Source: Sepiola atlantica (taxonomy: Eukaryota; Mollusca; Cephalopoda; Sepiida; Sepiolidae). Taken from it: DNA of 64,000 nucleotides. Of this stretch, positions 36,690 through 47,218 are shown piece after piece (positions within the stretch are counted from its first letter, which is position 1; each line of letters starts with the position of its first letter). The DNA lies in contig OY744520.1 in the NCBI GenBank assembly GCA_963556195.1, positions 153,837,607-153,901,606 on the forward strand, read 5' to 3'. The position numbers and the translations under genes are program-made. Under the pieces are notes generated by a model, which worked only from the letters and a program-made list of their open reading frames with translations, was not told where the DNA came from and made no database searches.

Positions 36690-36950
36690 TTTTCAGCTAT
36701 GATTAAAGTGTAGTATCTGTTCTATTCAAAGAGGCGGCACTCGCGGGTATTATCTCCTCAATTCATAATAGAGATTGGTTTATTGCCTGTGACCTGAGAC
36801 ACCCTGATTCGTGAAGGAGTGCCAATAAGACTATATGGTAATTTAGTTTCCATCTAAAGTGCCCTTTTATTGGGGAGATGGATTTTCCTCACATTAAAAA
36901 TCAAACTTGTGTCTGACTTTTCCCGCATGGGGAGGCAAGTATTTCTTTTT
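36690..36950 (+). repeat. U2-snRNA-headed SINE-like repeat, copy 3
   Basis: The head TTCAGCTATGATTAAAGTGT, then AGTATCTGTTC, matches the U2 5' region with a few changes. The body aligns with copy 1 (26085), for example AGTGCCC..TTGGGGAGATGG. The tail is CTTGTGTCTGACTTTTCCCG followed by GGGGAGGCAAG. Confidence 0.7.
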
Positions 36951-37137
36951 TTCTTCTTAAGTCTCTGCCCCTTCTTTTTAATATTTACTCTCCTTATTCC
37001 TCTATAAGTTTCTCAGTTTATCCCCCCCCCTACGCACACTGTCTGCCGTTACTCATGCTATTTCTTAATCTATAATTCCTACTTTTATTTGTTATTTGTT
37101 ATCGATTTTTAGTACGGCTGATCCGAATAGCTGATGT

Positions 37138-38172
37138 CTTAGAGGAAGTTGAGTGAGTTCAGGAACGAACAGCTTATTCTAATGATAATTTCAGGACGAT
37201 TAATGACAAGTCTTAATAAGGAAGATGAAAAAAGAATATACTTCTCTTACATGAATTCACTCAGTTATAATGCTTCATAATCAGCTGTTAATGTCAACGA
37301 AAAGACGATACACTAACAAGGAGACGATCTACTATATCAATTCTCGTAACAATAACATGATCGATCCCGAATGACGCAATAAGTGTGTGTGCGTGTGCGT
37401 GTGCGTGTGCGTGTGCGTGTGCGTGTGTGTGTGCTAATTTATTAAAAGCAGAACGCGGAAAGCGAGGGGAGGCATCCAGTCTACCCGACCCTTGATACTA
37501 AGTTTCTACTCGCCCTCTTTACTTGGCCTTAAACCAAAGATGTCAATTTACGAATTCGTTAAAGATATACGAAAGAGCTTTACTTCGTAAACGTGCAAAC
37601 ACAGCTAATAACAAAATACCTATTTTTTTATGAAGCTGTGTTGCCTTGTTTCTTCGTTGCCGACAGCCTGACTTTATATGAGGTTGCTCGAAAGACAATG
37701 ACCGATTTCAGAAACAAATGTATTCATTGAGTTCACGCGGGTCCAACATATGAAGTTATTCTTTTTTAACTTGTCAATTTGCTTCAGAGTGGGACGCTGT
37801 TGAAACACTGATATCAAGTGCCTTAGATATTTCTCTGACACTTAAACGTGGATTTTGTTCAATAACTGTTTTCAAAATGTCATTATCAAAGGTACATGCC
37901 CGTCTTTTACCTTTGGTATATTTAAAGATCTCATTACCAGTATTGAAGTTCTGAAACAACCTTCGTACTCTTCAATCCCTTATAAACCCGTATCTCCATT
38001 TTCTGTTGATATTAGTAGCTGTTTGGGAAGCATAATAAGTGAGTTTGAACTCACGCATAAGTATGGGCATTTTATTTTTCATCTTCATTATTAAAATTTG
38101 TCATATATCCCCCATAAGTATCCTTAGAATCGGCTGTTCGTTCTTGAACTCACTCGACTTCCTTCAAACCCA
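37138..38172 (-). mobile_element. Truncated mariner with flanking inverted repeats
   Basis: About 50-bp inverted repeats bound the segment. 37148-37195 has GAGTGAGTTCAGGAACGAAC and 38120-38168 has its inverse with a few changes. Inside, the minus strand at 38090-37690 encodes the N-terminal helix-turn-helix part of a mariner transposase: a MREFKLT..ASQTATNINRKW-like start, then KGKRRACTFDNDILKTVIEQ and NPRLSVREISKALDISVSTA, continuing to an SLKQIDKL-like end. There are at least two frame breaks, and the DDD domain is absent. The (GTGTGC)n tract sits inside. Confidence 0.7.
37385..37433. repeat. (GTGTGC)n microsatellite
   Basis: About 49 bp of GTGTGC/GTGTGT units. Confidence 0.93.
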
Positions 38173-38174
38173 TT

Positions 38175-38310
38175 GTCATAAATACTCGTCATAAACTTAG
38201 TTCATTGCATTGCTCGATTTTAGCACACCCATAGTGTTCTTCATCTTTCGACTGACCATCAGTTTATCTTATTAAGTCTTATCCTCGAGTATCTCTTGGC
38301 CTTTACTAAT
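38175..38310 (+). repeat. LINE 3' tail fragment
   Basis: Aligns with 7590-7735: CATCTTTCGACTGACCATCA, then TATCTTATTAAGTCTTATCC and TCGAGTATC. Confidence 0.6.
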
Positions 38311-38811
38311 AATAAAAAAGAGCTTATATGCTTCAAAAATGTATTCTGAAATAAATTATCAGAAATTAATTAAAGCGTATACATCAAGCAGAGAGCATGC
38401 AACATTTTGTATAAAACAATACCGAAATAGCAACTTTACCTTTTAGAAATAGGTAAAAAATATCGACCATTACTTTCCGAACAACCTGATGAAAGGCTCT
38501 ATTACATTATCTGTTATATTAGTGTCTCGGAAAAGATATCACCCCATCTTTCCCCAATCTATAATAACAAAGGCAGATATTGTTTTGTTTTTAAAAATCT
38601 GCGCCCAGAAAGAAAGAGTGTGGCTTAAATAGTAACAGTCATGTACATAGATTTGGAATAACTTACGCGCATCACATCAAGTAACTTGAATAAGGTTGAT
38701 GTGCCGTAAACACAGATAGAGCAAAGTAAACCTACTTGTTTTCAGAACAAGCAATTATTTATAAAAATCATGCAATTTTAGTTACGAAAGACTCGTGTAC
38801 ATTTCTTCATC
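38311..38811. other. Non-coding stretch, nothing recognised
   Basis: No supported feature. Confidence 0.5.
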
Positions 38812-38960
38812 TTTAGGAGAGTATAAAGTGCACCTTGCGTTTACTTCCGGCAGTCTCGTAACTCTCGTTGCCCTGTATTTTGTTCTGTAATCCTCACATT
38901 CCTTGAGCGATGTTTCTGACAAAGGGAGAGAATTGTTGTTTTCTGAATCGGCTGCTGTTT
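38812..38960 (+). repeat. Dispersed repeat family B, copy 2
   Basis: CCTCACATTCCTTGAGCGAT and GTTTCTGACAAAGGGAGAGA align with 9830-9880 and 45719-45770. Confidence 0.75.
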
Positions 38961-39289
38961 TAAGTGGGTGATATGTGGAAATTTTATATCCTCTCATAGT
39001 ATTCATCATCCATTCAACTATCAACATATCAATCTCGCTAATCCTTACCTCGACTAATTTTTGATCATGATAAGTGGTGACTCATTAGTAAAAGAAAATC
39101 TCTCCTAAACGTTAGCCCAAACTAATAATACTAAACAAAAAATGATAATGGCCTCTACGCATTAATGTCGTAGTATTTCTAATTCGTTTCTTTTCGAGCT
39201 GTTTTTCTTTCGTCCTTTTTCAAAATCATTATGTTTTTCTGTTTTTCCATCTAACGCTTTTACGGATGCCTGTCTTAGAGTCCGTATTC

Positions 39290-39480
39290 ACTTGCCTCCC
39301 CACGAGGGCTGAGTTAGACACGAGATCAGTGGTGAAGATCCATCACCTCAAAAATAGACACTGTGGATTGGGACACAAAATGAAAATGAATGCCTCAGTC
39401 TAGAAGGATTTCTCTTTCACAGACCGAAAACAGAAAAGATGAAGTGTAGTATAAAAACTGGTACTACACTTTGTTCTCAG
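39290..39480 (-). repeat. U2-snRNA-headed SINE-like repeat, copy 4 (decayed)
   Basis: On the minus strand it starts AACAAAGTGTAGTACCAGTT at 39477 (U2 5' region with changes). It ends with CTCGTGTCTAACTCAGCCCT, then CGTGGGGAGGCAAG, the family tail. A second short AAGTGTAGTATAAAAACTGG at 39442 lies inverted next to the head and makes a small palindrome. Confidence 0.6.
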
Positions 39481-40077
39481 ACAAAACGCCAATAAGTATT
39501 CTATATTATACGGTTATCTTTCAATTGTCACTTTTAGTTTCGGTTTGTATGACTGGGATTGTGTTTCGGAGATCTTGAGAAAATATAGGCTACATTGTCT
39601 CTCCGTAACAATAGAAGTTCCATTTAAAAAAAATAAAAATCTAGTAGGATTCTAGCATTTTCTCTTTTTATACCTCAACCCCTCTATCTCTCTCTGACTT
39701 ATCATCTTTGTCTGTTTTAAGTTCCCACCCCTCTTTATCCTACCTATATAGATGCTTTACTTTCCAACAATTCCTTTTTTCGTTTTTTTCTTTTCTTTTA
39801 CTCAACATTTTCCCCATTCATGGTAAAATTCATATTCATACTAGCTGAAATATCTGCCCCAATGATGTGTCAAAATAATTAAACCAACTTGGAACCTTTA
39901 ATACGTGCTAGAGACCAAATCGCCAAATACGTCGATGCAATCAAAAACATATTGATATAGTATAAAAGTCTGTGAAAATAGAGGTTACATAACTGAAGTT
40001 ATGGATTTAGAAATGTTGCTCATTAGCAATTTTGCTAATTTTTGAAATCGACAAAACTGCATGTCTGTTCCGTTAAG

Positions 40078-40240
40078 TAATAGGTCACCACTTATCAAAG
40101 CCAAAACCCACTCGAGGATAAGTGTTAATTAAATGGAATGATTGTCAGTTGAAAGATGAATGATATTATGGGAGTATTAAAAATGATTAATGGAATGAAT
40201 CGAGTTTGATTACTTATGGGAACGGTTTATGACAAAAATG
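40078..40240 (-). repeat. LINE 3' tail fragment
   Basis: The reverse complement matches 7565-7735. The plus strand shows TCACCACTTATCAAAGCCAA, CTCGAGGATAAGTG, GTCAGTTGAAAGATGAA and TTATGGGAACGGTTTATGA. Confidence 0.7.
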
Positions 40241-40589
40241 ATTTTATTCCATTTATTAAATTTAAAAAAATAGCATTCAGACGTGCAAAACTTTCTAAAG
40301 ATATGTCATTCTAAAGCTAGTCTTTACTGTGTAGTGATCTTGCTTTTAGTTCTCAAACCCAAGTGACATATGGTGAGGGTGATTAACTACTTTTATTTAA
40401 TAAGTACTACATAATGGGGAAAACCGATCTAACACATTTGCAGGACTTTAATAAAAGCAAATTAGAAAACATAGCGAAAAAGGCATTTCTATTTTCCAAA
40501 CGTACATATACCGTTCTGCTCGATGTTGCCTGGACAAATGAAAAAAGTACTTCTAATATGTTTCAGAAATTTTGAGACGAGGATTAACA

Positions 40590-40985
40590 ATTTGGATTAT
40601 TCAGACTACTGTTCTTATCTTCTTATCTCACAACGTTTCGGCTAATATCACCTCCGACCTACTTCATGCGCGTCTTGTCGAACTCGGGAATCTTTATATG
40701 GAACTCGGAAATCTGTATGGAATTTTGAATGGAACCCTTTATTTAATTCACGGGAGTAGCTTGCCATGAGTGGATAGTAGTCTTAAGTAATTCGTAATTG
40801 TATTTTTAGTATGACACAACGGATATAAGTGCTAAGTTATAATCAGTTCTAAGTAACAGTCTTCTAGAGGTTAAAGGTTTAATCGCCAGTACGAGCGATA
40901 CTGAGAATACAATTACGAATTACTTAAGACTTCTAGCCGGTAATGACTGACAGAAGGAGAGCAAGCTACTTAGATAGGTGACCAT
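40590..40985. repeat. Dispersed repeat with hammerhead-like end, copy 3
   Basis: 40590-40760 aligns with 48515-48680 (GATTATTC.GACTACTGT, AACTCGGGAATCT, GGAACCCTTTATTTAAT). On its minus strand GGTCGGAGGTGATATTAGCC is followed by GAAACGTTGTG, a hammerhead-like stem II plus GAAAC. The preceding box is ATGAAGT, not CTGANGA. 40835-40985 aligns with 32840-33000. Confidence 0.6.
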
Positions 40986-41090
40986 TTGGTAGTACGCGGT
41001 TATATTCTCCCCTGGAACATGTATGAAAGAAAAGAATGCGTGTAAAGCCTTCAGGGTAACCTGCATAAGAAAAACAATCATCCCTACCAA
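40964..41090 (+). repeat. 5S-rRNA-derived SINE, 5'-truncated copy
   Basis: Begins within the 5S-like part (TACTTAGATAGGTGACCATT) and shares the whole downstream body with 41650-41765: TTATATTCTCCCCTGGAACA, AAAGCCTTCAGGGTAACCTG, TACCAAATTTTGAG. Confidence 0.8.
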
Positions 41091-41091
41091 A

Positions 41092-41410
41092 TTTTGAGAG
41101 AAGAGACGTTACTAGTCTTTTTCTACTCTATCGTTATTTTTATAGCAGGTGGTCGGCTGAGCATCAATCTATGCCCCCCCCCCCTGTAAAACATTTACAA
41201 CACAAACTCGTCTAGCTACAACCACTGTAAAAATTTCCTTTCCCCATTCGAAATCTAATGGAGAGTGATTTTTTTCTCTTCTCTGAAGCTCCCTTCTCAC
41301 AAAATAGACGTTGCTAGTCTCTCTTTACTTTATCGTTATTACCATGGAAGGTTCCCGACTGAGCTCTAATCTTTCATTCCTCCTTGTAAGACATTCATAG
41401 CAGAATATAA
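41092..41410 (+). mobile_element. LINE C-terminal fragments (two pieces)
   Basis: 41095-41235 aligns with 56645-56785 (AGAGACGTTACTAGTCTTT, GGTCGGCTGAGCATCAATCT). 41255-41405 aligns with 46300-46445 (GAAATCTAATGGAGAGTGAT, AGACGTTGCTAGTCTCTCTT, GACTGAGCTCT). Both pieces are the end of the LINE coding region. Confidence 0.75.
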
Positions 41411-41587
41411 TAAAATAAAAGGTTCCGTCCGAAATTCCGTACAAATTCCCGAGTTTGACACAAAGATTCATGAGTTCGAATAATCAAAATAAAACAAAAT
41501 CTGTTCTTTATGTTTAAAATTTTATTAAAATCAGAGGAAAAACATTCAATGAGGTTGATGTTCTTGTTATGGTTAGCTCACGTTGAT

Positions 41588-41765
41588 ACATTGGTTTCCG
41601 TACGATCACCGAAGTTAAGCAACATTGAGCATGGCCAGTACTTAGATAGGTGACCATTTGGGAGTACGAGGTTATATTCTCCCCTGAAACATGTATGAAA
41701 GAAAAGCATGTGCGTAAAGCCATCAGGGCAACCTGCATAAGTCAAAAAAAATCATTCTTACCAAA
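41588..41765 (+). repeat. 5S-rRNA-derived SINE
   Basis: 41601-41685 resembles the 3' two thirds of 5S rRNA. CGATCACCGAAGTTAAGCAA holds box A, AGTACTTAGATAGGTGACCA the intermediate element, and GGGAGTACGAGGTTATATTC box C, so an internal pol III promoter of 5S type is recognisable. The 5' third has diverged, and a non-5S body follows that recurs at 41000-41090. 5S-headed SINEs (SINE3 class) are known in some animals. Confidence 0.8.
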
Positions 41766-42184
41766 TTTTGAGTTCGTGCGTCAAATAAAGTAGACTGACA
41801 CTAAGCAGTGGCGATGGGCGTCGTTCATGCTCTCCCAGTACCCCTTTAAAGGAAAAAGATAAATAGTTTCCCTTTAGAGAAATCTGCGTAGGTAGGGTAT
41901 CATTCTTACAACATTTCACGTTCGTAGATCTATAAAACTAAAAGTTGCTAGCGGACACACATAGAAAAATACATATTTTCGCTTTATATATATAAATGCA
42001 ACTTTTACTGTTTATGTATACAATATCGGTTATATATATGCAAAGCTCTTCGTATAAACGAATAGAGCACTCTTTTATTGCTGATATTATTTATATAAAC
42101 AGTAAGATTTCTATTTCTCGTTTGTGTTAATGATACAGTGAGTAAAATGACCGGGTTTCAATTTCAGCATTGAGCATATACTAG

Positions 42185-42870
42185 CAGGGCTACCCAGCGT
42201 TTCCCGGGGCGATAAAAAACAAAGTAGTAGAAATTAAATAGTGTGTGTAACATCTTTATATAAAAACTTCAGTCTATCTTCCCTCTCTCTATGTCTTTCT
42301 CTCTTTCCCTCGTCTCCATTATTTACCCCCTCTCCCAACCCTCTTCCCTCCGGAGCCACTTGTTTTAAATGTAATAGTGTAATTTTACATTTATTTCTCC
42401 GAGACATAAAACAAAAACAAAAAATAGAAATTAAATAGCATGTGTAAAATTTTATCTTAACACTTCGATCTCTCTTCCCCCCTCTCTCTCTAACCGTCTC
42501 TTTATCTTTCTCCCTTTCTCTTTTAATAGTCATTAAAGTACCGCTAAAATCAAAGTATTAAGAAAAATAATGATTATTGATCCCGCACAATGCCGAGTAG
42601 AACAAATAGTCCTGGTCTGTACCTAATTTTTGCCCTCCACCTTATTTCAGAATATGATAGAGATAAATGATTTTGATGAAGACAATAATCTGAAGAGATG
42701 TAATATATACCAGTTACCAAGAGTAATACTGTAATCTTACAATTTTTGATTCCGGGCAACACCAAGTAGACCAAATAGTCTCGTCAATACCTGATTTCTT
42801 ACTCCACTTCATTGTAATATATTTAAAAAATACGTAATGTTGATGACCTCAATAGTCTTTAAATCGTTTT
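42185..42870. repeat. Degenerate 180-200-bp satellite-like repeats
   Basis: Two copies with AGTAGAAATTAAATAG and a pyrimidine-rich body (42225-42420 and 42423-42545). Then two copies with GATCCCGCACAATGCCGAGT / GATTCCGGGCAACACCAAGT followed by AGAACAAATAGTC / AGACCAAATAGTC (42572 and 42748). The GGGCAACGCCGGGT-like box links them to 4866, 32085 and 3800-4470. Confidence 0.6.
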
Positions 42871-43215
42871 TCATATGTGACCTAATCTGCATAAGCACCC
42901 GAAAAAATGTTTTTCATAGGTGACCTAAACTGCAGAAGCACCGGAAATGCGTTTTCCATAGGTAAACTATACAGGGCTAAACTGCAAAAGCCTCCGAAAA
43001 CGTTTTCTATCGGGAGGCGAAATTGCTCAAGCTCCCAAAAAGCGTTTTCCATAAGTGATCTAAACTGCACAAGCTCTCGAAAAGTGTTTTCCATAGGTGA
43101 CCTAAACTGCACAAGTCTCCGAAAAGCGTTTGCCATAGGAGGGGGGGCTAAACTGCACAAGCCCCCGATAAGCGTTTTCCTTATGGGGGTTAAACTGCAC
43201 AAGCCCTGATAAAAA
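42865..43215. repeat. 42-44-bp minisatellite, about 8 copies, in-frame
   Basis: The unit is near GCGTTTTCCATAGGTGACCT then AAACTGCACAAGCNCCCGAAAA. Many units are 42 bp, a multiple of three, so a frame stays open on both strands. The minus frame reads LVQFRSPMENAFRR-type 14-residue repeats. A protein role is unlikely: no conserved start context and no matching domain. Confidence 0.85.
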
Positions 43216-43375
43216 ATTACACACGCGCTTCTGTTGTACAAAAGATTCAAAAGTTTACGTACGCGCCTCTGTTGTACAAAAGAATCCAAAGTTTGGAAAC
43301 GCGCCTCATGTTGTACAAAAGAATCAAAAGTTTAGAGACGCAGCTCTGATGTACAAAATAAACGAAAGGTTACGG
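43216..43375. repeat. About 43-bp minisatellite, 4 copies
   Basis: The unit is near ACGCGCCTCTGTTGTACAAA then AGAATCAAAAGTTTA. It follows directly on the preceding minisatellite. Confidence 0.85.
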
Positions 43376-44120
43376 ATTGCAGAAGTACCCTGTATATCAA
43401 TCGGATTTAAAAAATTTTCCTGGCCCCCTTCAATTCCCTATGACGTCATTTCCGGATGAGTTGTAGGAATGGCACGGGTATCAAGGTAAAGCCTGGGTGA
43501 TCGGACATCCTCCTTCATAGAACTCATCTCATAGCGACCGAACAAAGGACGGTACCGGATTTTCCCCAGAAATAGCGTCTATTAATTTTTAATCCTCCTT
43601 CCGATGTCATTTCCGGTTGCATTTTAGGGAATGACTTGCAGTTTTTCTTCAGAGAATGACTTGTAGTTTTATTTTAACAAATTATTACATAATATAATTG
43701 TTTTCTATTCAACCTAATACATAATCAAATTGAAATTAAAATGAAAATAGCTGAAATAATCCCCCTCCCTGAACGAAGTCCGCCCCATAGCCTCCTTAGG
43801 TGTGCATTTAGAGATTCGGGAACAGTTCCATTATCTTTTTCGGTTAATTTAACATAGGAACACACTTTTAGATTTTATGTAGATTCTCTAACTCTTTATT
43901 CTATACACACAAATACACACACATACATACATACATTGGGTTATAGATATATATATATATACTAGAAAATATATGCTCCCCCCGGTCGCATATCCTCGCC
44001 ACCCCTGGGAAAATATCCTAGTGAACTACACTGACCCCCAAAGGAGGAGGATGAGAGGATGGTATCATGACTAACGTTCTCTCCCTCAAACGATTAGTTA
44101 ATGCCTGAGAGGATGATATC
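43376..44120. other. Non-coding stretch with one dispersed-repeat match
   Basis: 43780-43830 is the inverse of 3530-3575 (CCGAATCTCTAAATGCACAC then CTAAGGAGGCTATGG). Nothing else is recognised. Confidence 0.5.
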
Positions 44121-44123
44121 ATG

Positions 44124-44170
44124 ACAACAGAACAGATAGTACATTACCTCCAAGGAGGATGTACTATCTG
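44124..44170. repeat. Hairpin made of inverted U2-like heads
   Basis: AACAGATAGTACATTACCTC and its inverse GGAGGATGTACTATCTGTT meet at 44149. The arms resemble the ATACTACACT part of the U2 head in inverse. Confidence 0.6.
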
Positions 44171-44272
44171 TTAATTAAAATAAGAGGTAATTTCTTGGGA
44201 GGATGGTATTATGACAACAGAACCGATACTACACTACCCAACCCCATTTAAAGATAAATTCCGGTTTTCTTT

Positions 44273-44320
44273 CATTCTTTTGGCTAAGATCAAAGTGTAG
44301 TATATGTTATCAGCATCCCA
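44273..44320 (+). repeat. U2-snRNA 5' fragment, copy 5
   Basis: TCTTTTGGCTAAGATCAAAG, then TGTAGTATATGTTATCAG. Here the match to U2 runs about 38 nt and includes the TTGGCTAAGATCAAAGTGTA block without change. It ends abruptly. Confidence 0.75.
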
Positions 44321-44889
44321 TGACATCAGACGTTTTACAATTGACAAAAACATTGCGTATGTATAAGAAACTATGACAATGCAAAATTACAACTTTATAT
44401 TACAGTATATTGATTTATTAGAAGCTGTTTACAAAATAAATATGCAAATTAAGAAGACCTAAATGTGTTTGTGGGTGTTTGTAATGTACTATATACACGG
44501 TATTTCAAAATATTATGTTGTCTCAGGTATTAAATAATTAAATAAGCACAACTTGTTTTGATGTTAATATAGTGAGGATAGATGCAAAAGACTTTCGCAT
44601 TTATTCATTTAAATATGTCGTCTCCGGACGTTATGGAATACGTTTTTTTACTTTTTGCAGAATTATGACATATATAATCTCTGTATACACCGTAATTTCG
44701 TTTTTGAAAACAAAAATATAACACAATTAAAAAATAAAATAAAGAAGCAACTTGATTCATTTTAAGGTCAGTTAAGCCTCCGGGCTCGAAAAAATAACAA
44801 CATATATGTCATATGATTTCTATAGTTCATGCCAATAGCAGATGGTCAGACAGACACAAATATTAATGACAAGTAATATATCAAGAACT

Positions 44890-44929
<40 letters not shown>

Positions 44930-45257
44930 GCGAGCGGTGGAGGTGAGGCAGAGAGACTGATGTGAGAGAGAGGGGAGTTGACCCTCAAAATAAATCACTT
45001 GTCATGGGTGTGTTTAGGGTAAATGGATTAGTATCGGGCTGGGAGTAGGAGCTGCTGTTTTTTTTTTTTTTGTTTTTCCGTTACAGGGTGATTTGCCCTC
45101 TTATGTCGCTAATGGGATGTAACGAGTGTTCGGGGAGGGTGATTATTGTAACGTTAGCAGATGTCTGGACAGATTCCCGCGGTGATGCATGCTAGAAAAT
45201 CTCAAATCGTCGCACATGGTTGTTGGTATTTAAGCCCCACCCTTTTCTCTCCCTGTC

Positions 45258-45289
<32 letters not shown>

Positions 45290-45647
45290 GAGAGAAGAAA
45301 GAGAGAGAGAGAGAGAGATGACATTGATGGATCGCTGTTTGCTAAACATATAAATCCAACATACGCAAACAAGTTTTTTTTTATTTAAAAAATCCTTATT
45401 TCACATGGCTGACTTATGTATAGAGCTGTAACTATATTCCAAAGTGACAACATGGAAAACAACTTACGCTGTTATCAGATTTTTTCTTATTAACATATTT
45501 TCTCTAAATATTGGCTTCATCGGAATGATAAAATTGACTGAAACAAAACATGCTGAAGAGTTAAATCAATAAAATAAAAAACTAAAATTTTATATATTGT
45601 AATTAAAGCCATTTTATTGAATACTTATTTACCATTAATTCACAGTA
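44321..45647. other. Non-coding stretch with (GA)n tracts
   Basis: GA-rich tracts at 44885-44935 and 45258-45320. Nothing else supported. Confidence 0.6.
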
Positions 45648-45880
45648 GAGTAGAAAGTGAACCTTGGGTTTGCTTTCGGTAACCTCGTAACTCTCACTTC
45701 CCTTATTTTGTCCTTTAGTCCTCACATACCATAATCGATGTTTCTGACAAAGGGGGAACAACTGCTGTTTTCTGTGTCAGAATCTATCCGTCTAACATTT
45801 ATCTTTGGCTAGCTTTTGATTTTGAAGTAGTATTTGTTTAGCTCCTAACACCAAGTGGCTTCATGCTTTGTCTGGAGCGA
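45648..45880 (+). repeat. Dispersed repeat family B, copy 3
   Basis: Aligns with 9755-9990 over about 230 bp. Confidence 0.8.
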
Positions 45881-46080
45881 TTTCCATAAACAAGTTTTTA
45901 TTTAGCAGGCTTTATTGGGATGATAACAATTAAAGTAACAAAAATATAATGAAGCCGATCCACCGACAAAACATGCTAATAGGAAAAATGGTTTGCAATC
46001 ACTAAAAATATACTTCTATTCACATGTTCCGATAGTAACCCATAACATTTTTGTTGATGAATTTACACAAATGACACCCG

Positions 46081-46625
46081 GCGTTCACCTAAGATCTTAA
46101 AGGGAAGACTATATCTAATGAGTTTTGCTGAGCTCACTCGGAAAATGGTTGGATCATTCTACCGCTACAAAAAGTACCTGGTACCTGGTACCTGATTCGA
46201 TACTATAGGAGAGTCAGATACGTCAATAGTTGGAATACTGCTACCACATCTTGATAGGAGCTCCACAGAACACGGTTTCCTGCCTCGACTTCGAAATCTA
46301 ATGGGGAATGATCTTTTCTCTTCTCTGCAACTCCCTTCTCACAGAAGAGACGTTGCTAGTCTCTCTTTGCTTCATCGTTAATACCATATAAGGTTCCTGA
46401 CTGAGCTCTTATATTTAATTCCTCCTTATAAGACATTCATAGCAGAAACTGGATTTGCTATCCCCCACCCCCCTAAATTTTCCTTTCTCCTTCCATATGC
46501 CTAACATCAGGCGGAATTTTCATGGACAGAGCATCTTTATAAGGACTTCCCGTTTGTGGAACACATCACCGCGGGTTGCTTCTCTACTGATTACAGCTTG
46601 GTAGTCTTCAAGTCCAATGCTACCA
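46081..46625 (+). mobile_element. LINE ORF2 C-terminal fragment
   Basis: AAAATGGTTGGATCATTCTA at 46141 is identical to 56450. Later parts align with 41255-41405 and 7460-7590. The end of the protein (SFPRGxxLWNxxP region) is at 46540-46600 with GAACACATCACCGCGGGTTG then CTTCTCTACTGATTA. Stops interrupt it. Confidence 0.7.
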
Positions 46626-47218
46626 AAATCTTTTTTTAAAAACAGCCTCATAAATAATAAGTTCATATCGTTGATCAATGTTATTATGGGACATTGTTAA
46701 ATCAGCAACAGCAAAGGAGTATTTTTTTGTAAAAATATCAACTATTTATTAGATAAGAGCCTTAATACAAAAGGTATATATTTTCAACCAATCGAAAGCT
46801 CAAAAGATATACAATATCACACCTTTTAAACAATACACATTGGAATACTGACGTTATGCACTGTAGCCATCTAATTGACACTTAAGTTAAACTCAAGTAA
46901 TATTCTACACTGTTTGCCCGAAAATCTTCTACTGCGCGTAACCGTTTACCTCACTGCCGACAACAGATCCAGACTGTCCATAGTTTTCCTCATCTCTCAG
47001 CTAACGATTATTTTAGTCTTATTAAACCTTGAAAGTTACCTTATTTATCTCATTTAATAAAATGTCATATTTTATTAAATCAAAGAAATAAGGGGATTTT
47101 ACAATTTCTATAGCAATATTATTCAGATCTTTATGAATATACGTTGTATATATATATACCATTTTTGTGGGTATCTTATGATGCTTTTTTATTATTTATA
47201 TAATGATACGCTATCATA
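46626..47218. other. AT-rich non-coding stretch
   Basis: No supported feature. Confidence 0.5.

Noticed and set aside
41600..41685. Functional 5S rRNA gene
   Set aside because: The 5' third is diverged, the A/C-box region has many changes, and there is no T-run terminator right after the 5S part.
42882..43289. 135-codon gene on the minus strand
   Set aside because: The frame follows from a 42-bp tandem unit; no domain and no start context. Kept only as a low-interest finding.
44128..44170. Transcription terminator hairpin
   Set aside because: Bacterial-type terminators do not apply. The hairpin is made of inverted U2-like heads.
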